Shown here piece by piece: positions 24,901 through 33,261 of a DNA stretch of 62,544 nucleotides. The stretch is from DASUME01 sp041179425 (GTDB lineage: Bacteria > Myxococcota_A > Polyangia > Polyangiales > DASUME01), in the NCBI GenBank assembly GCA_041179425.1, contig JBEGTL010000001.1, positions 1 through 62,544 on the forward strand. Reading direction: 5' to 3'. Below the pieces are notes generated by a model, which saw nothing but the letters and a program-made list of their open reading frames with translations, was not told the origin of the DNA and ran no database searches. The position numbers and the translations under genes are program-made. Numbering within the stretch: the stretch's first letter is position 1; every line of letters begins with the position of its first letter.

Positions 24901-25901
24901 TGCAGAACGCGCTGGTCGCCGACCAGTCGCTACAGGCGCGGCCCGAGGCCGACGGCAGCCCGGGCCTTGGACCGCGCAGCGAGCGCAGCGCCTACCGCCT
25001 GCAGCGCGCCCTGGAGACGCACCGTCGATTTCTCAAGAACTACTTCGCCGTCATGCTGGACAGCACGCTGCCCGAGCTGTGGACGCTCTCCTCCGGTCTG
25101 TTCTTTCCGGACGAGCCGAGAGACGCCATGTCGACCTACCTGACGACCCTGCGCGCGACGGAGCCAGCCGTGCGCACCGAGGCGCTCGCGCAGCACGCGT
25201 TCGACCAGTTCGAGAGCTGGCACGAAGCGGGGGGACTGCACAGTCTGGTCGAGTCCTTCGAGGCGGCCGACGTCTGGTTCTTGCACGCGCTCAAGGCCGC
25301 ACTCGTGGCGGCGGTGCGCGAGTTCGAGCGGCACGGCCCGCGCGTGCGCACGCGTGGCGCCGCGCGGGTGCGCCGGACATGTCAGCGCATGGCGGGCATC
25401 GTTCGTCAGTACTACGCAAGGTCCACGCGCGAGGCGCAGCGTGTGGTCCGCATCCATCCGCTCACGAGCAGAGAGAGCGAGCAACGCAGCAGCCAGCCCC
25501 CACCCGTCAACACGCGGCTGCACACGGGCACGCACTGGATCTTCGAAGAAGACGGAGCGCAGAAGCTGGCCGTGTTGCGGCGCACGCCGGTCGTAGCCGG
25601 CTCGCTGCTGGCGCTGTCGGACGAGAACGAGAACGTGCTGCGCTGCCTCTTGCCGCGGCATCGCGAGTTTGGTCTGGTCGTGGACATGCGACAGGCGCGT
25701 ATGCGCAACGACAGTGGTTTCGAAGACGCCATGGCGCGCTTGCGCCGCGAGCTGACCACACACTTTCAGCGCGCGGCAGTCTTGCTCGAGAGCACCATCG
25801 GCGAGCTGCAGGTGAGCCGCATCGAGCGCGACGAGCGGCGCGACGCCATCGCCACGCGCAGCGAGAGCACGGCGTTCAAGTTTGCCCGCGGCGGCGCCTG
25901 A
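21912..25901 (+). CDS. IDO/PrnB-superfamily-like haem domain fused to FNR-type reductase and cytochrome b5
   Basis: ATG 21912 gives 1329 residues. Residues 1 to ~440 are all-helical and resemble the indoleamine 2,3-dioxygenase/PrnB (DUF1864) superfamily; GRHRMKVYGYLELAFKVGRS near 382 carries the likely haem-ligand His and is followed by a Gly-rich VTIGGFGGVF. Residues ~450-860 are a ferredoxin-NADP-reductase/sulfite-reductase-flavoprotein module: RYRPGDRCLIL (~466), FAD motif RVYSVSSAP (~607), NAD(P)H motif FAGGSGIAPFRAFLQ (~700) and VFYVCGRSG. Residues ~890-970 are a cytochrome b5 with IELHPGG and ARAHH haem ligands. The last ~330 residues are helical and unassigned. There is no FMN domain. 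A self-sufficient NAD(P)H-to-haem oxygenase is inferred; the substrate, perhaps an indole or another aromatic, is unknown. Confidence 0.8.
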   Translation: MVHTRVEDSLSADGAAVTAKLRHDEEHRRFLSVPRAAAELALRRLERNNLRAGHENAGFLSAGRGYLPATNPLTRLDPRYAAWDELAAELPALYRSLKLRKRVEQLPILEASADCLEARYAMRACSLLAIVSHAYWYVDSRPPRGALPEALRRPWAQLRKRLGRTQEVINYIDLIVYNWKLRDPTLQNPLVVENLELLFPTVGNQEERVFYMTQLEILARTSPVVRQVAAAQGAVLRQDDAALEIALLDIIDCLGRVVATSLPKINPNPYADNHVDPVVWAKTVAPFAVPIHAGDQGPSGTSSPLFNTLDLFFGRKDYASFLGREIKQLRAHYPRSWQVYLSSLTELSVASYIEERGSRTLRSAFREAFELYAGESGFLGRHRMKVYGYLELAFKVGRSVTIGGFGGVFTDRTWDLVDRELAASQNERLRSLPHFVQCARVVASKESDAGSGIRRITLDVEKAGVRYRPGDRCLILPENEPALIEQTLRSLGLAGEQPIALTPEWKAYAKDRLELDGKTQICARELLRYGAIRPVSPRLAEALHARTQSEFLFDAIGRGSTERWELWELLDLLSARGLAPTTLWQGTDTNGEQPSELLSRLIPPQRFRVYSVSSAPKSPLRRGEDTIELTVGQLAYEAKPSELDAVRARADADTAPTVLRRGTGSSFLARAERLGSAVVFRIQHPDVFRLPEDPETPIVMFAGGSGIAPFRAFLQERARNARRTRACLFVSVRAPEDFLYGDELERAVGSGTLSLTVAFTRKGGALVRDRAGRLEVRPAEPQRLEDLMLAPATAAELWQLAKTKAEGGSGAVFYVCGRSGFADTVLATLKRIFRDQLASVPGADLATATERAAQRVYQMVGDRRLLSEVHTDARPLDEQPRLFDVSEIARHNDAQHGYWIVVDRVVYDLTEFIELHPGGRRVVQAYAGMDASHGFARAHHGRADVDAMRESYRIGMVRTLRFDDLVVRVLAPSGAVPVDAAVAYRTFVKALTLVVEMQNALVADQSLQARPEADGSPGLGPRSERSAYRLQRALETHRRFLKNYFAVMLDSTLPELWTLSSGLFFPDEPRDAMSTYLTTLRATEPAVRTEALAQHAFDQFESWHEAGGLHSLVESFEAADVWFLHALKAALVAAVREFERHGPRVRTRGAARVRRTCQRMAGIVRQYYARSTREAQRVVRIHPLTSRESEQRSSQPPPVNTRLHTGTHWIFEEDGAQKLAVLRRTPVVAGSLLALSDENENVLRCLLPRHREFGLVVDMRQARMRNDSGFEDAMARLRRELTTHFQRAAVLLESTIGELQVSRIERDERRDAIATRSESTAFKFARGGA

Positions 25902-25904
25902 GCC

Positions 25905-26504
25905 TCACACCCACGAACAACGAAACACGCAGCGTTGCTCGTACTGCACGCTGGGTAGCACACGAACTTTGACGTTTTTGCCGGCGCCCAGCTTGATGGC
26001 CGACGCGAGGACGCCGCAAAAAGCGGTGCGAAAGTAGCCAAACTGGGCGAGCGGCAGCAGACACGCCACGGCGCGTGCCTCGTTGGGTCCGGTGCGTGTG
26101 AGGCTCACGCCGCCGCCCGTCATCAGGCGATCCCACAGGCGCTGAAACTGCGCGAGCGGCACCCAAGGTGTCAGGCCAAGGACGCGTGCACGGCGCACGA
26201 TCATCGCCACGAACGTGCCCTGGATGTACTCCCCCACGCCCTCCCCAATCTCGAGCAGCTCGTCGTGTCCGAGACCGAGCGCGTCGCACGCGGTGTAGTG
26301 CGCGAGCGCGAGATCCATGTCGAGCCACTCGGCCGCGATGGTCTCGAGGATGCGCGCGCGGTACGCCGGCGCGACCAGGGTCAGGTAGCGGTCGTAGTGA
26401 CCATGCTTGCGGATGCTCTCCAGCGAAGACTGGATCAGCGTACTGCGCACAGCCGTCACCGGACGCAGGACTTCGGGAAGTGCGATCAGAACCTCGACGC
26501 TCAC
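25905..26504 (-). CDS. DUF2378-like myxobacterial protein
   Basis: The 199-residue protein resembles the DUF2378 (TIGR02265-type) proteins that are numerous in myxobacteria: an RKHGHYDRYLTLVAPAYRAR start, ALGLGHDELLEIGEGVGEYI in the middle (a helix with G-x-G-x-Y), an FQRLWDRLMTGGGVSLTRTG loop and a strand-rich end CVFRCSWV. Helical core plus terminal strands is reminiscent of haem-NO-binding-type folds, but no haem-ligand His is obvious. The function is unknown. Convergent with the fusion gene (3 bp apart). Confidence 0.5.
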   Translation of the reverse strand: MSVEVLIALPEVLRPVTAVRSTLIQSSLESIRKHGHYDRYLTLVAPAYRARILETIAAEWLDMDLALAHYTACDALGLGHDELLEIGEGVGEYIQGTFVAMIVRRARVLGLTPWVPLAQFQRLWDRLMTGGGVSLTRTGPNEARAVACLLPLAQFGYFRTAFCGVLASAIKLGAGKNVKVRVLPSVQYEQRCVFRCSWV

Positions 26505-26586
26505 TCCGCTACGATAGTCGCGGCGTGGGCGCGGAGCAGATTTTCATGCGGACGGTGCCACGAGAGGTCTGCAGTGGATGCAGACC

Positions 26587-28395
26587 TTACCCTCGTACTG
26601 CACGGATGATCGTCTGTGCCTGAGGGTCGGTGATGCCCAGTTTTCGCCACCCCTCGGCCTCTTCGTGCGTGGGCTCCGGATGTCCACGCGTCGACACGCG
26701 AGCAAAGACATCGGACAGCATGGCGACACGTACAGGGCGCGACTCGGCGTGCTTTTCGTCGTGATGAAGCGCGCACGCCTGGACGATGTCCGAGTGCAAG
26801 TTCCACTTCTCGGCTAGCTGCGCTCCGGCGTGCGCGTGGTAACGCTCGACCAACTCGGCGATCACCTGCAGACCGGCCGTGGGCACGGGAAGGCCGGCCA
26901 AGATGCGCAGCACACGCGCTTCGCCAAGGTTGTGCAACAGACCGCAAAGGTAAGCCGGCTCGTAGTTCCAGCGCATCTCCTGACAGACTGCGAGCGCGCA
27001 GCGGGCAGCGAGCTGGGCGAGCTCGGAGTGGCGATCGAGCAGCTCGTTGTACTTGGGTAGGGCTACCGAGTGGGCGATGTTGGCGAGGATCTCGCGGCCC
27101 TGACCAATGCCCATACGCATCAGCGCGTCGCGCGTGGAGGCGATGCGAAAGCCGCGGTAATACGCGGGTGAGTTTGCCACCGCGAGGAAGCGCGCCGCCG
27201 TGTACGGGTCTTTCTCGAGCAGCCGTGCCAGCTTGGTGAGGTTGACGTTGGGGCTGTTGGCCATGCGCAGCGCGGCCATGGCGACCGCCGGGATGACGGG
27301 CAGCGCCGACGTCCCTTCGTTGAGCTGCTTGACGAGCTCGGCCTCGAGCGCCGTCGCATCGCCGCGGTCGGGCCGCTTGTGCGTGCCGGTGAGCGTGCTG
27401 CGTGAGATGGCGTGCGCGATGGTGGCGGACTTCTCGTCCTCGAAGCTGCGGCGGATCGGCGTGGCCATGACCACGCGGTTGCGACCTCTGTGTTTGGCTT
27501 GGTACAGCGCGCTGTCCGCGCGCTTGAGCAACGCAGTCAGCGAGCTGTCGGGCACGGCCGGGTTGAACACCGCCACGCCGATGCTCGCCGTCACGCGCTC
27601 CGGGTGGTTCTCTTTGGGGAAGGGGATGTTCTCGATCCACTCGCGATGACGCTCGGCGATCTTCGGCGCAAAGTCGTTGTCGCAGCCGGACAGACAGACC
27701 ACGAACTCTTCGCCGCCGTAGCGACCCGCGATGTCGTTGCTACGAATGGTCTTGCGCAGGTGCCCGCCCAGGGCGCGCAGCACGTTGTCGCCCACGTCGT
27801 GCCCGTACTTGTCGTTGATCGACTTGAAGTGATCGAGGTCGACGAACATCACCGCGAAGGGCGCGTTGAGGTTGAGCTGCGACAGCAGCGCCTCTTCGAG
27901 TGCGCCGCGATTGAGGACCTGCGTGAGCGGGTCGACCGTGGCCTTGACGCGCAGCTTGTCCCGCTCCGAGCGCAGGGTGCGCAGCGAGTCGCGGTTGCGC
28001 CGATTGCGCAGCTGCACGGCAAAGCGGGCCTGCAGCTCACCGGCGCCGATGGATGCGCGCACCACGTCGTCGGCGCCCGCCAGGAGGCCGCGCTCGATGG
28101 CGTCTTCCTGACTGTCCGCTGCGATCAGCAGCACGGGCAGCTCGTGCGCCGGGTCCACCAAGCGTAGGTCGGCGCACACCTCGAAGCCCCAGGTCTCGCC
28201 GTCGCCGACGAGCAACAGCAACAGGTCCGGGGCGTGTTGTTCGAGGGTCAACGAGACGTTGGCCGGCCACTGCGCGAACAGGGCCACACAGCCCACGCGC
28301 TCCGCGACCTGCTGGAGCACCGCGATGGCGTCACCATCCGTGCCCACGATCAGGATCCGCGCCGGCTCGTCTTTCGCTTGCTCCAACTCCACCAT
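26587..28395 (-). CDS. Receiver-like, GGDEF and HDOD multidomain signalling protein
   Basis: From ATG 28395 (MVELEQAKDEP) the 602-residue protein has a receiver-like domain (ARILIVGTDGDAIAVLQQ to LLAGADDVV) in which the phospho-acceptor position is not a clear Asp. A diguanylate cyclase domain follows: DPLTQVLNRGALEEALLSQL, FVDLDHFKSINDKYGHDVGD and active-site GRYGGEEFVVCLSG. An HDOD domain comes next (LPVIPAVAMAALRMANSPNV, AYLCGLLHNLGEARVLR, LHHDEKH). The intact GGEEF suggests c-di-GMP synthesis. HDOD domains are usually non-catalytic regulators. The frame to 28545 is open but lacks conserved sequence. Confidence 0.88.
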   Translation of the reverse strand: MVELEQAKDEPARILIVGTDGDAIAVLQQVAERVGCVALFAQWPANVSLTLEQHAPDLLLLLVGDGETWGFEVCADLRLVDPAHELPVLLIAADSQEDAIERGLLAGADDVVRASIGAGELQARFAVQLRNRRNRDSLRTLRSERDKLRVKATVDPLTQVLNRGALEEALLSQLNLNAPFAVMFVDLDHFKSINDKYGHDVGDNVLRALGGHLRKTIRSNDIAGRYGGEEFVVCLSGCDNDFAPKIAERHREWIENIPFPKENHPERVTASIGVAVFNPAVPDSSLTALLKRADSALYQAKHRGRNRVVMATPIRRSFEDEKSATIAHAISRSTLTGTHKRPDRGDATALEAELVKQLNEGTSALPVIPAVAMAALRMANSPNVNLTKLARLLEKDPYTAARFLAVANSPAYYRGFRIASTRDALMRMGIGQGREILANIAHSVALPKYNELLDRHSELAQLAARCALAVCQEMRWNYEPAYLCGLLHNLGEARVLRILAGLPVPTAGLQVIAELVERYHAHAGAQLAEKWNLHSDIVQACALHHDEKHAESRPVRVAMLSDVFARVSTRGHPEPTHEEAEGWRKLGITDPQAQTIIRAVRG

Positions 28396-28771
28396 GCCCG
28401 AGCCGTCGACGTGCGCGTGCACCGCAAACGACCGCGTGCGTGCGAGCGAAAAGTCGAGCGCCGCCGACGACCTCCGTTCGATCTTATCGACGGAGCGCGG
28501 TGTCTCGCAAGCGTGCCCACGGGACGACGCGAAGGCGCTGCCCACACTGAATGCGTCGCCCCACGATCAGCGCGGCGTGGGGCCTTTTGGCGAGTCCCCG
28601 TCCGGCGCTGCCATCGCGCCACGCACGGTTCATTGGGCGGGCTCCGCACCGGCGCCGACGACGCGCACAGCGCGCGCCAAGATCGCGGCACAAAACACGT
28701 CGCCCCATGCGCTCGCGCACGCTCTTCGTGTTCGCGCCGAGGCTGGCGCAGACGATGCAACCACCCGCGTC
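28396..28771. other. Divergent intergenic region with one GC-rich hairpin
   Basis: No gene seen in about 376 bp between divergent genes. GCCCCAC at 28558-28564 pairs with GTGGGGC at 28577-28583 and is followed on the + strand by CTTTT, resembling an intrinsic terminator, though no upstream + gene ends here. It may mark the end of a lost gene. Confidence 0.4.
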
Positions 28772-29071
28772 ATGGCGACTCCACGCACGACCCGCGCCTC
28801 CTCCGGCGCCCCCTCCAAGAGCACGCGCGCCCCGCGCTATCAAGACATCGCGGCGCTCCGCTCGCAGCTCCCGCGCTACTGGTGGGCCGAGGTCAGTCGG
28901 GTGCGCGCGTTGATCGATGCCGACGTGGAGACAGGCGGACGCGCTGCGCAGCTCTTCGAGTTCGTGGCCGAGGCGTTGGCCGACGAAGGCGAGCTGCAGC
29001 ACGCCGTCGCGTTGTGCGCCGCCTCGCGCAGGCTCTCCGCGATCGCCAACGCGCAGTCCGCCGCGATCTGA
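28772..29071 (+). CDS. Small hypothetical protein
   Basis: ATG 28772 (MATPRTTRASSGAPSKS) gives 99 residues: a basic, disordered start and a helical body (RYQDIAALRSQLPRYWWAEV, LIDADVETGGRAAQLFEFVA, ELQHAVALCAASRRLSAIAN). The amphipathic helix pattern and third-position GC look coding, but I do not recognise a family. The longer frame beginning at 28259 is not believable because it runs antisense to the signalling gene. Convergent with the FAD oxidoreductase gene. Confidence 0.4.
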   Translation: MATPRTTRASSGAPSKSTRAPRYQDIAALRSQLPRYWWAEVSRVRALIDADVETGGRAAQLFEFVAEALADEGELQHAVALCAASRRLSAIANAQSAAI

Positions 29072-29193
29072 GCATCGTCCGACCCTCGTTGAGAGCGCAA
29101 GCTGGCTTGTCGCTCGCGCACGAGTTCGCCTAGGCGTCTGAGCTCGGTCTGTGCCACGCCAATCGGACTGTCTGTACAGGCCGACACGTGGGC

Positions 29194-30600
29194 TCAGCGC
29201 TCGCCTGACGACGAGAGTGCGGGCATGGAGCTCGGCAGGGTGCCTCTGCGGCCACACGCCCGACGCAGCGCCGAGAGAGCGACGCTCACGATGATACCGG
29301 GTCGCAGCAGCGTGTACGGCGATGCGACCAGCTGGAACACTGGACCGAGCGCTCGCTTGAGCTTGGGACTGTCGTGCGCCGCGCGCACCACGGCGACGCT
29401 CAGACCAAACAAGAACGCGTAGCCCGCCGGGCGAACCCCTTCGGTCTCCGGCCACTCGAGATCCATGCCGGTCGACATGTCCCAGGCGTTGCGGAGCTGA
29501 TGCCACTGCTGCTGATGAAACTTCCTGGTCAGCGCATAGGGGTCGAGCTTGGCGCCGCGAGCGCAGACCTCGCCGAGGATCGTGGCCGCGAGCGCAGCCA
29601 TGCTCATGCCTTGGCCATGGTAGGCGTTGAACGCGATGGCGCCGTCGCCGAGCGCGACGAAGCCGCCCACCTCCGCCGTCCAGCGCTCGAAGTGCCGGGC
29701 CCGGTTGTAGAGCGCCCGGTGGGTGTGGATGGACGAGACCGGCGTTGCATCCGCGATCACACGCGCGAGTACGGGCGAGCGAAGGCTACCGAGAAATGTC
29801 TGAAAGCCTTCTTCGTCGCCGGGCGGGTAGTCACGATTGAGCCCGCCGAGCGTGAGGACGTGGCGGCCGTCCTCGACCGGCATTAGCAATGCCCAGCGCT
29901 TTTGGTCGGGCGCTTTGGGGTCGATTAGCATTCCACGCCACCAGCGCGTGTCGTCTGGAGCTAACTCGTAGAAGCGGGATGCATAGCCCGCAAACGCATC
30001 GACGACCTCAGTGTCTGGCCGCGCCACGCCATGTGCCGCCAGCCAATCTAGACACTTACTATTACGACCGCTGGCGTCGATGACCAGATCGGCGAATAGC
30101 TCTGGCGACTCCACACGGTCGGTCGTGACGCCTGTCACCTTTACGCGCGTGCCCTCGTGGCTCGTCAGCAATCCAGTGACGCGCGTGTCCTCGAGCAATG
30201 AAAGATTGTTCAGATCGTGTCGCAGCCGCGCGCGTATGACACTCTCGAGTCCGATTCTCGACATGGTCAGCGGTTCGACTTGGATCGCCGCGCGTGGTGC
30301 CCAACCCCAGTCCGTATAGTGGGCGAACTCGCTTCCGAGATCCATGCGGTGCGCTCCTGCCGCGACGAGCTCTCGTTCGATGCCAGGAAACAGCGTCTCC
30401 AGCTCGAGCAGACCGCGGAGCAGCAACGCGTGCACATGCTGGCTCTGCGGTACGCCCGTGCGATGTGCGGGGCCGGTGGGAAGGAGATCGCGCTCGATCA
30501 GCGTGACTTGCTGAAAATGTCGGCTCAGCGCGCGTGCCGCGCACAAGCCAGCGATGCTGCCGCCGATCACGACCGCATGCGAGCGATGTTTCAGTTCCAT
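29194..30600 (-). CDS. FAD-dependent oxidoreductase A (monooxygenase/geranylgeranyl-reductase-like)
   Basis: ATG 30600 (MELKHRSHAVVIGGSIAGLC) places the dinucleotide-binding GGSIAG at residue ~13, as usual for group A flavoproteins; the longer frame to 30762 adds unrelated sequence. Other motifs are VPQSQHVHALLLRGLLELE, DLVIDASGRNSKCLDWL (the D-G loop region), and GDGAIAFNAYHGQGMSMA, which binds FAD pyrophosphate. A C-terminal region of ~90 residues includes hydrophobic stretches that may contact membrane. It is a clear paralogue of the protein at 37936-39420. Likely epoxidation, hydroxylation or double-bond reduction of a lipophilic substrate. Divergent from methyltransferase A. Confidence 0.85.
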   Translation of the reverse strand: MELKHRSHAVVIGGSIAGLCAARALSRHFQQVTLIERDLLPTGPAHRTGVPQSQHVHALLLRGLLELETLFPGIERELVAAGAHRMDLGSEFAHYTDWGWAPRAAIQVEPLTMSRIGLESVIRARLRHDLNNLSLLEDTRVTGLLTSHEGTRVKVTGVTTDRVESPELFADLVIDASGRNSKCLDWLAAHGVARPDTEVVDAFAGYASRFYELAPDDTRWWRGMLIDPKAPDQKRWALLMPVEDGRHVLTLGGLNRDYPPGDEEGFQTFLGSLRSPVLARVIADATPVSSIHTHRALYNRARHFERWTAEVGGFVALGDGAIAFNAYHGQGMSMAALAATILGEVCARGAKLDPYALTRKFHQQQWHQLRNAWDMSTGMDLEWPETEGVRPAGYAFLFGLSVAVVRAAHDSPKLKRALGPVFQLVASPYTLLRPGIIVSVALSALRRACGRRGTLPSSMPALSSSGER

Positions 30601-30931
30601 TGGTGCGCCCACGGTGAAGAGTTTATCGATAGTCACTGCCTCCGCTGGATAGTCAATCTCCGTTCGCGTCAACTCCGAGCATTCGGATTCCGATGGACTG
30701 TTGCACGGGTGAATGGGCGTCAAACGAAGCAGCGTTCGCGCCTCGTCGACGCGCTCCGTCAACTGTCTCCACGCGCCACGGGTTTCGGCGATCGGTGAAC
30801 CAGATCATCCGATCGTGGAGACGACTTACTGTCCGCGTGAATTCCTGAACGCGTTTGGCTGACAAACTACCTGGGGAAGGCTGACCGAATTGACACGCTC
30901 AGACGAAACGTGAGAGCACAGCCACACCCCC
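30601..30931. other. Divergent promoter region between FAD oxidoreductase A and methyltransferase A
   Basis: 331 bp with noticeably lower GC than its flanks and no coding signal that I trust. TTGACA occurs at 30890-30895 on the + strand, but the spacing to methyltransferase A (GTG 30932) leaves no convincing -10 element. Control of both divergent genes from here is inferred from layout. Confidence 0.4.
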
Positions 30932-31651
30932 GTGCACAACGAGACGAACATCGAGCCCACCGTCCATCAGGCAAGTCAGTCTTCCGCCATCAAAGCGCGA
31001 CGCAACGACTTCGACCTCGTGGCCCCCATCTACGATGCCCTCGCGAGCTTTGTGTTCGCCGGCGCCATTCGGAGAGCACAGCTCTCGCTGCTCCCGCGCC
31101 TATCAGATGCCAGAAGCGCGCTGATAATCGGCGGAGGCACTGGCTGGTTTCTGCTCGAACTCCTACAGAACCTGGGCGTTCAGCACGTGCTCTACGTCGA
31201 GAAGTCACCCAAAATGATCCGCTACTCACAAGACCTGATCAGAAAGCACGCTCCGGCGTTGTTCGGTCGTGTCGAGTTCAGGCTGGGCACCGAAGAGTCC
31301 CTCACGGCGAGTGACGGTCCGTTCGACCTGGTCGTCACCAACTTTTTCCTCGACCTCTTCTCGGACGAGAACAGCGCTGAGGTGGCCGAGGTACTTCACA
31401 AGTACTTGGCCGACACCGGGCGCTGGTTGTTCGTCGACTTCCAAGAGCCGCCTGGTGTGCTGGCCAACTCCGCCGCCCGCGCCCTGTTCAAGGTCATGTT
31501 CACGTTCTTCAACGTGGTGGCCCGCATGGAGTCCCGTCGTCCGCCCAACTACGAGCGGATCTTCGGTCGGCTCGGCATGAACGTGCTCGAAGAGCGCCAC
31601 TTCTATGCCTCGTTCATCTCTGCTCAGCTGCTGACGAAGACCCCGCGTTAG
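30932..31651 (+). CDS. Class I SAM-dependent methyltransferase A
   Basis: GTG 30932 starts a 239-residue UbiE-like methyltransferase. Motif I is SALIIGGGTGWFLLELLQNL, the acidic end of beta-2 is VLYVEKSPKM, and the post-motif strand is FDLVVTNFFLDLFSDENS, where the usual E-L or A-L is N-F. The tail ALFKVMFTFFNVVARMESRRPPNYERIF is shared almost unchanged with methyltransferase B at 33262. That hydrophobic segment may bind a lipid or sit on the membrane. O- or C-methylation of a lipophilic substrate made by the neighbouring redox enzymes is inferred. Followed at 93 bp by the DUF2156 gene. Confidence 0.85.
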   Translation: MHNETNIEPTVHQASQSSAIKARRNDFDLVAPIYDALASFVFAGAIRRAQLSLLPRLSDARSALIIGGGTGWFLLELLQNLGVQHVLYVEKSPKMIRYSQDLIRKHAPALFGRVEFRLGTEESLTASDGPFDLVVTNFFLDLFSDENSAEVAEVLHKYLADTGRWLFVDFQEPPGVLANSAARALFKVMFTFFNVVARMESRRPPNYERIFGRLGMNVLEERHFYASFISAQLLTKTPR

Positions 31652-31743
31652 CTAGCTGACGTCTCTGCTCTGTCCCCCGTCTCTGTTTCCTAGGCAAGCT
31701 CCGATCCGCCCCCGCGGGTCGAGCCCCGACCCCTCGGATAGAC

Positions 31744-33228
31744 ATGTCGATCTCCACTGCGCTGCAGATGCTTCGAAGTCATGGGCGCGCTGCCGCCTCC
31801 TTTCAGATCCTCACGTCCGACCTGAACTACTGGTTCGCGGGTCAGGCCTGCGTGGCCTATGCGGACGTAGGGGGCGCCTGGGTCGCGCTGGGAGGCCCGG
31901 TCGGGCCCAAGGAGAGAGAAGCCGAGACCACGCGTCTGTTCGTCGAGGAGGCCCGCCGCCGGGGCAAACGAGTCCGCTTCTTTGCCTTCGAGAGCGAGGT
32001 CCCCGCGGGTGCGGGCCTGACGGCGCTGCACATCGGCGAACAGCCCGTGTGGAATCCGGCAGACTGGCCGCACTCCCTGCCCACCAAGATGCGTGGGCAG
32101 CTGCGTCGCGACCTCAAGAAGGCCGTCGTCAGCCTGCGACTCGCGACCCCTGCCGAGATCGAGGACCCCACCAGTCCGACCCGCCGTGGACTCGACGAGG
32201 TCATCTCGCAGTGGCTCGACTCGCGCAAGATGGCGCCCATGGACTTCATGGTGCAGCTGAACCCTTACTATCTCGCGCGGGAGCGCCGCTTCTTCGTGGC
32301 CGAGCTCGAGGGCAAGGTCGTCGCCGCCCTGATCGCGGTGCCTGTGTACGGTCGCAATGGCTGGTTCCTCGAGACGCTGCTGCGCGACCCACGCGCTCCC
32401 AATGGCACGGTCGAGCTTTTGTTCTCGCACGCCATGGAGACGTTTGCGGCCGGCGGCAGCAGCTACGTGACGTTTGGACTCTGTCCGCTGAGCGGCGCGA
32501 GTGACAGCCTCACCAAGCTCATCCGCCGAGGCGCGCGCTCGTTCTACAACTTCGACGGCCTTCGCAAGTTCAAGGGCAAGCTGGGACCTTCGGAGTGGGA
32601 GCCTGTGTACCTCGCCTTTCCCGAGGGCGACAATGCCGTGCTTGCCATGGTCGACTCGCTGCGCGCGTTCTTGGGCGGGGGCTTCGTTCGTTTTGGCCTG
32701 CGCACCATGGTGCAGCGCGCGAGCGCCGTCTCGGCCGTCATCGCGGCGCTGCTGTTGCCGTGGACCGTCCTGCTCGCATTCGCCGATACGGCGCACTGGT
32801 TCCCGTCGCGCGCAGTGCAGCTCGGCTGGGTCGCACTCGACTTGGTTTTGCTCGGCGGCTTCGTCTCCCTGGCGCGAAAGTTCCAAAAGCCGCTCGCCCT
32901 TGCACTCGCTGCCGGCGCCGGTCTCGACTTCGGGCTGAGCTGCTTGCAGTTCGGCTCGCACAACATGGAGCGCGCCCACGGCGTCGACTGGCTGTTCAGC
33001 GCCGTCGGCATCCTTGCGCCCCTGGTCTGCGCGCTGTTTCTCTGGTTCAGCCGAAACCGAAACCAGCTCTACACACCGACCGTCGCCACGCCGACCACAA
33101 CGGTCTCGGTCCGGAGACCGCTGCGCCCAAAGAGGGCAGAAGCGCGTCTCGAGCTCACCGACTCGTCCGTGCAGAAGCGCGTCCGCGCGGTCGCACCCGA
33201 AAGCTTGCCAGAACAGTCCGCTTCTTGA
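31744..33228 (+). CDS. DUF2156 (MprF C-terminal-like) acyltransferase with membrane domain
   Basis: The first ~330 of 494 residues form the tandem-GNAT-like DUF2156 fold seen in the catalytic part of lysyl-phosphatidylglycerol synthases: ILTSDLNYWFAGQACVAYAD, AWVALGGPVGP, RGKRVRFFAFESEV, then FVAELEGKVVAALIAVPVYG and FGLCPLSGASDSLTKLIRRG, ending NFDGLRKFKGKLGPSEWEPV. Four membrane helices follow (residues ~330-440) and a basic tail. MprF relatives transfer an aminoacyl group from tRNA to a lipid. Here the membrane part lies after the catalytic domain and is too short to be a full flippase. Aminoacylation of a special lipid is inferred. It lies between two related methyltransferase genes. Confidence 0.75.
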   Translation: MSISTALQMLRSHGRAAASFQILTSDLNYWFAGQACVAYADVGGAWVALGGPVGPKEREAETTRLFVEEARRRGKRVRFFAFESEVPAGAGLTALHIGEQPVWNPADWPHSLPTKMRGQLRRDLKKAVVSLRLATPAEIEDPTSPTRRGLDEVISQWLDSRKMAPMDFMVQLNPYYLARERRFFVAELEGKVVAALIAVPVYGRNGWFLETLLRDPRAPNGTVELLFSHAMETFAAGGSSYVTFGLCPLSGASDSLTKLIRRGARSFYNFDGLRKFKGKLGPSEWEPVYLAFPEGDNAVLAMVDSLRAFLGGGFVRFGLRTMVQRASAVSAVIAALLLPWTVLLAFADTAHWFPSRAVQLGWVALDLVLLGGFVSLARKFQKPLALALAAGAGLDFGLSCLQFGSHNMERAHGVDWLFSAVGILAPLVCALFLWFSRNRNQLYTPTVATPTTTVSVRRPLRPKRAEARLELTDSSVQKRVRAVAPESLPEQSAS

Positions 33229-33261
33229 CCACCCCAGCGAAGACGGAGAAAGGCGCCTGCC

